A stretch of DNA of 5,029 bases, from positions 1 through 5,029 of the forward strand of contig JADHXT010000288.1 in the NCBI GenBank assembly GCA_016782825.1, given 5' to 3'. This stretch comes from Candidatus Brocadiia bacterium (lineage in GTDB: Bacteria > Planctomycetota > PUPC01 > DSUN01). A program made the translations under genes and the position numbers. Positions 4,411-5,029 of the stretch are shown here, one piece after another; position 1 is the stretch's first letter; the number at the start of each line of letters is the position of its first letter. The notes under the pieces were generated by a model. The model ran no database searches and was not told where the DNA came from. It saw only the letters and a list, made by a program, of their open reading frames with translations.

Positions 4411-4752
4411 ATGAACACTCGAGTGCTCGTGTCCGTGTTCGCCATCGTCGCGTTGGCCCTGGGCTTCGGCATCGTCGCCAACAGCGTGAACGCCCAGGAG
4501 GAGAAGCCGCAGACCCTGATCGGCACCGTGAGCGTGTCGGACGACGACGACGGGAACATCACCGCCGTGAAGCTCACGGTCGGTGAGACGGTCTACAACG
4601 TCACCCTCGACGAAAACGGGCGCAAGCTCGGCGCCCAGATGGCCGACAAGAAGGCCGAGGTGACCGCCATCGTCCGCGAGCAGGACGACGAGAAGTGGCT
4701 CGTCGTGAAGAGCTTCAAGGAGGTCAAGGAGGAAGAGGCTCCCCAGGAATAG
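4411..4752 (+). CDS. Small acidic secreted protein with beta-rich domain
   Basis: Unnamed 113-residue protein. Residues 1-28 form a Sec signal peptide (R4, hydrophobic core about 5-23, cleavage after V26-N-A28, no lipobox cysteine), leaving an 85-residue mature protein. The mature part is rich in Asp/Glu. It reads as alternating beta strands: a TLIGTVSVSDDDDGNITAV start (35-53), LTVGETVYNVTLDENGRKL (55-73), then KKAEVTAIVREQDDEKWLVVKSFKEV (80-105), resembling small OB-fold-like or beta-barrel secreted domains (inference from pattern only). The D44-D47 run could bind a metal ion. AGGAG (4398-4402) lies 8 nt before the ATG. It sits 100 bp after the microprotein gene on the same strand and shares the terminator at 4842, so it is probably in the same sigma-54-driven unit. 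Function is unknown. Confidence 0.88.
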   Translation: MNTRVLVSVFAIVALALGFGIVANSVNAQEEKPQTLIGTVSVSDDDDGNITAVKLTVGETVYNVTLDENGRKLGAQMADKKAEVTAIVREQDDEKWLVVKSFKEVKEEEAPQE

Positions 4753-4841
4753 GCAAGCCCTCCGAGGCCGCCGCGGGCGCAGAGCGACCTGGGCCGGCCC
4801 CAGGCGCGGGGAGGACTGCCCCCGACCCGCTTCGGATCTCC

Positions 4842-4879
4842 AGGGGTGGCCGCGACGCGTTCGCGGCCACCCCTTTATT
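4842..4879 (+). terminator. Strong intrinsic terminator
   Basis: AGGGGTGGCCGCGA (4842-4855) pairs perfectly over 14 bp with 4861-4874 around a 5-nt loop CGCGT, followed by TTATT (4875-4879). It ends the transcription unit of the two small genes. Confidence 0.9.
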
Positions 4880-5029
4880 CGTGGTCCGGCTGCGCCCCCT
4901 GTCCTGGCGGGGTGCCGTTCATGGGTGACTCGACACGGGGGCCAGAGGCTTGCCGAGCGGGTGCCCGGTTGACCCGGCTTGGGCGTACGGTCCGAAAACT
5001 GGCGCCGAGAATCATGGGCGGATTGCCAG
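4880..5029. other. No recognisable feature
   Basis: The last 150 bases contain no supported gene, RNA or repeat. A TTGACC at 4969-4974 lacks a -10 partner at normal spacing, and the ATG at 5014 has no Shine-Dalgarno. Confidence 0.5.

Noticed and set aside
4040..4577. Minus-strand open frames opposite the two small genes
   Set aside because: They have no ribosome binding site. Their Leu/Gly/Trp repeats are the antisense of the AAGCCN hexamer tract.
5014..5029. Start of another gene at the right edge
   Set aside because: The ATG has no Shine-Dalgarno and only five codons are visible.

Overview
The window comes from a GC-rich bacterial chromosome. A Tat-targeted Gfo/Idh/MocA oxidoreductase, an NtrC-class sigma-54 activator and a small secreted protein together suggest the Planctomycetota or a nearby PVC-like or uncultured lineage. 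This placement is an inference from gene style; no rRNA or marker gene is present.

Layout. (a) 1-236: a 42-nt hairpin at the window edge, a 62-bp repeat carrying the 3' end of a tRNA (Asn-like) on the minus strand, then a promoter-like pair and a leader. (b) 237-1562 (+): exported NAD(P)-binding Gfo/Idh/MocA oxidoreductase. (c) 1563-2438: about 875 bp with no convincing gene, full of repeats. It holds the inverted partner of the tRNA-end repeat, a third diverged tRNA-end copy, several hairpins, four copies of a 22-bp motif ending TGTCCCCAGACT, two copies of a sister motif that bound a 131-bp MITE-like unit, and three promoter-like sequences of the form TTGAC(A/T)-N17/18-TAnCCT, two of them in a 91-bp module repeated without gaps. 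(d) 2439-3881 (-): sigma-54-dependent transcriptional activator whose receiver domain has lost its phosphorylation residues. (e) 3882-4184: divergent control region with a sigma-70-type promoter for the activator, an 18-bp palindrome and a near-consensus sigma-54 (-24/-12) promoter pointing the other way. (f) 4185-4310 (+): 41-residue Lys-Pro-repeat microprotein with a perfect Shine-Dalgarno sequence. (g) 4411-4752 (+): small acidic secreted protein, followed by a strong intrinsic terminator at 4842-4879. (h) 4880-5029: nothing recognisable.

How it may work together (inference): the activator at 2439-3881 probably binds the palindrome at 3961-3978, which lies about 130 bp upstream of the predicted sigma-54 start, and switches on the microprotein and secreted-protein genes as one short transcription unit ending at the terminator. 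Because its receiver domain lacks the phospho-acceptor aspartate, the switch may not use a classical histidine kinase. The oxidoreductase looks like a separate unit, framed by inverted tRNA-end repeats.
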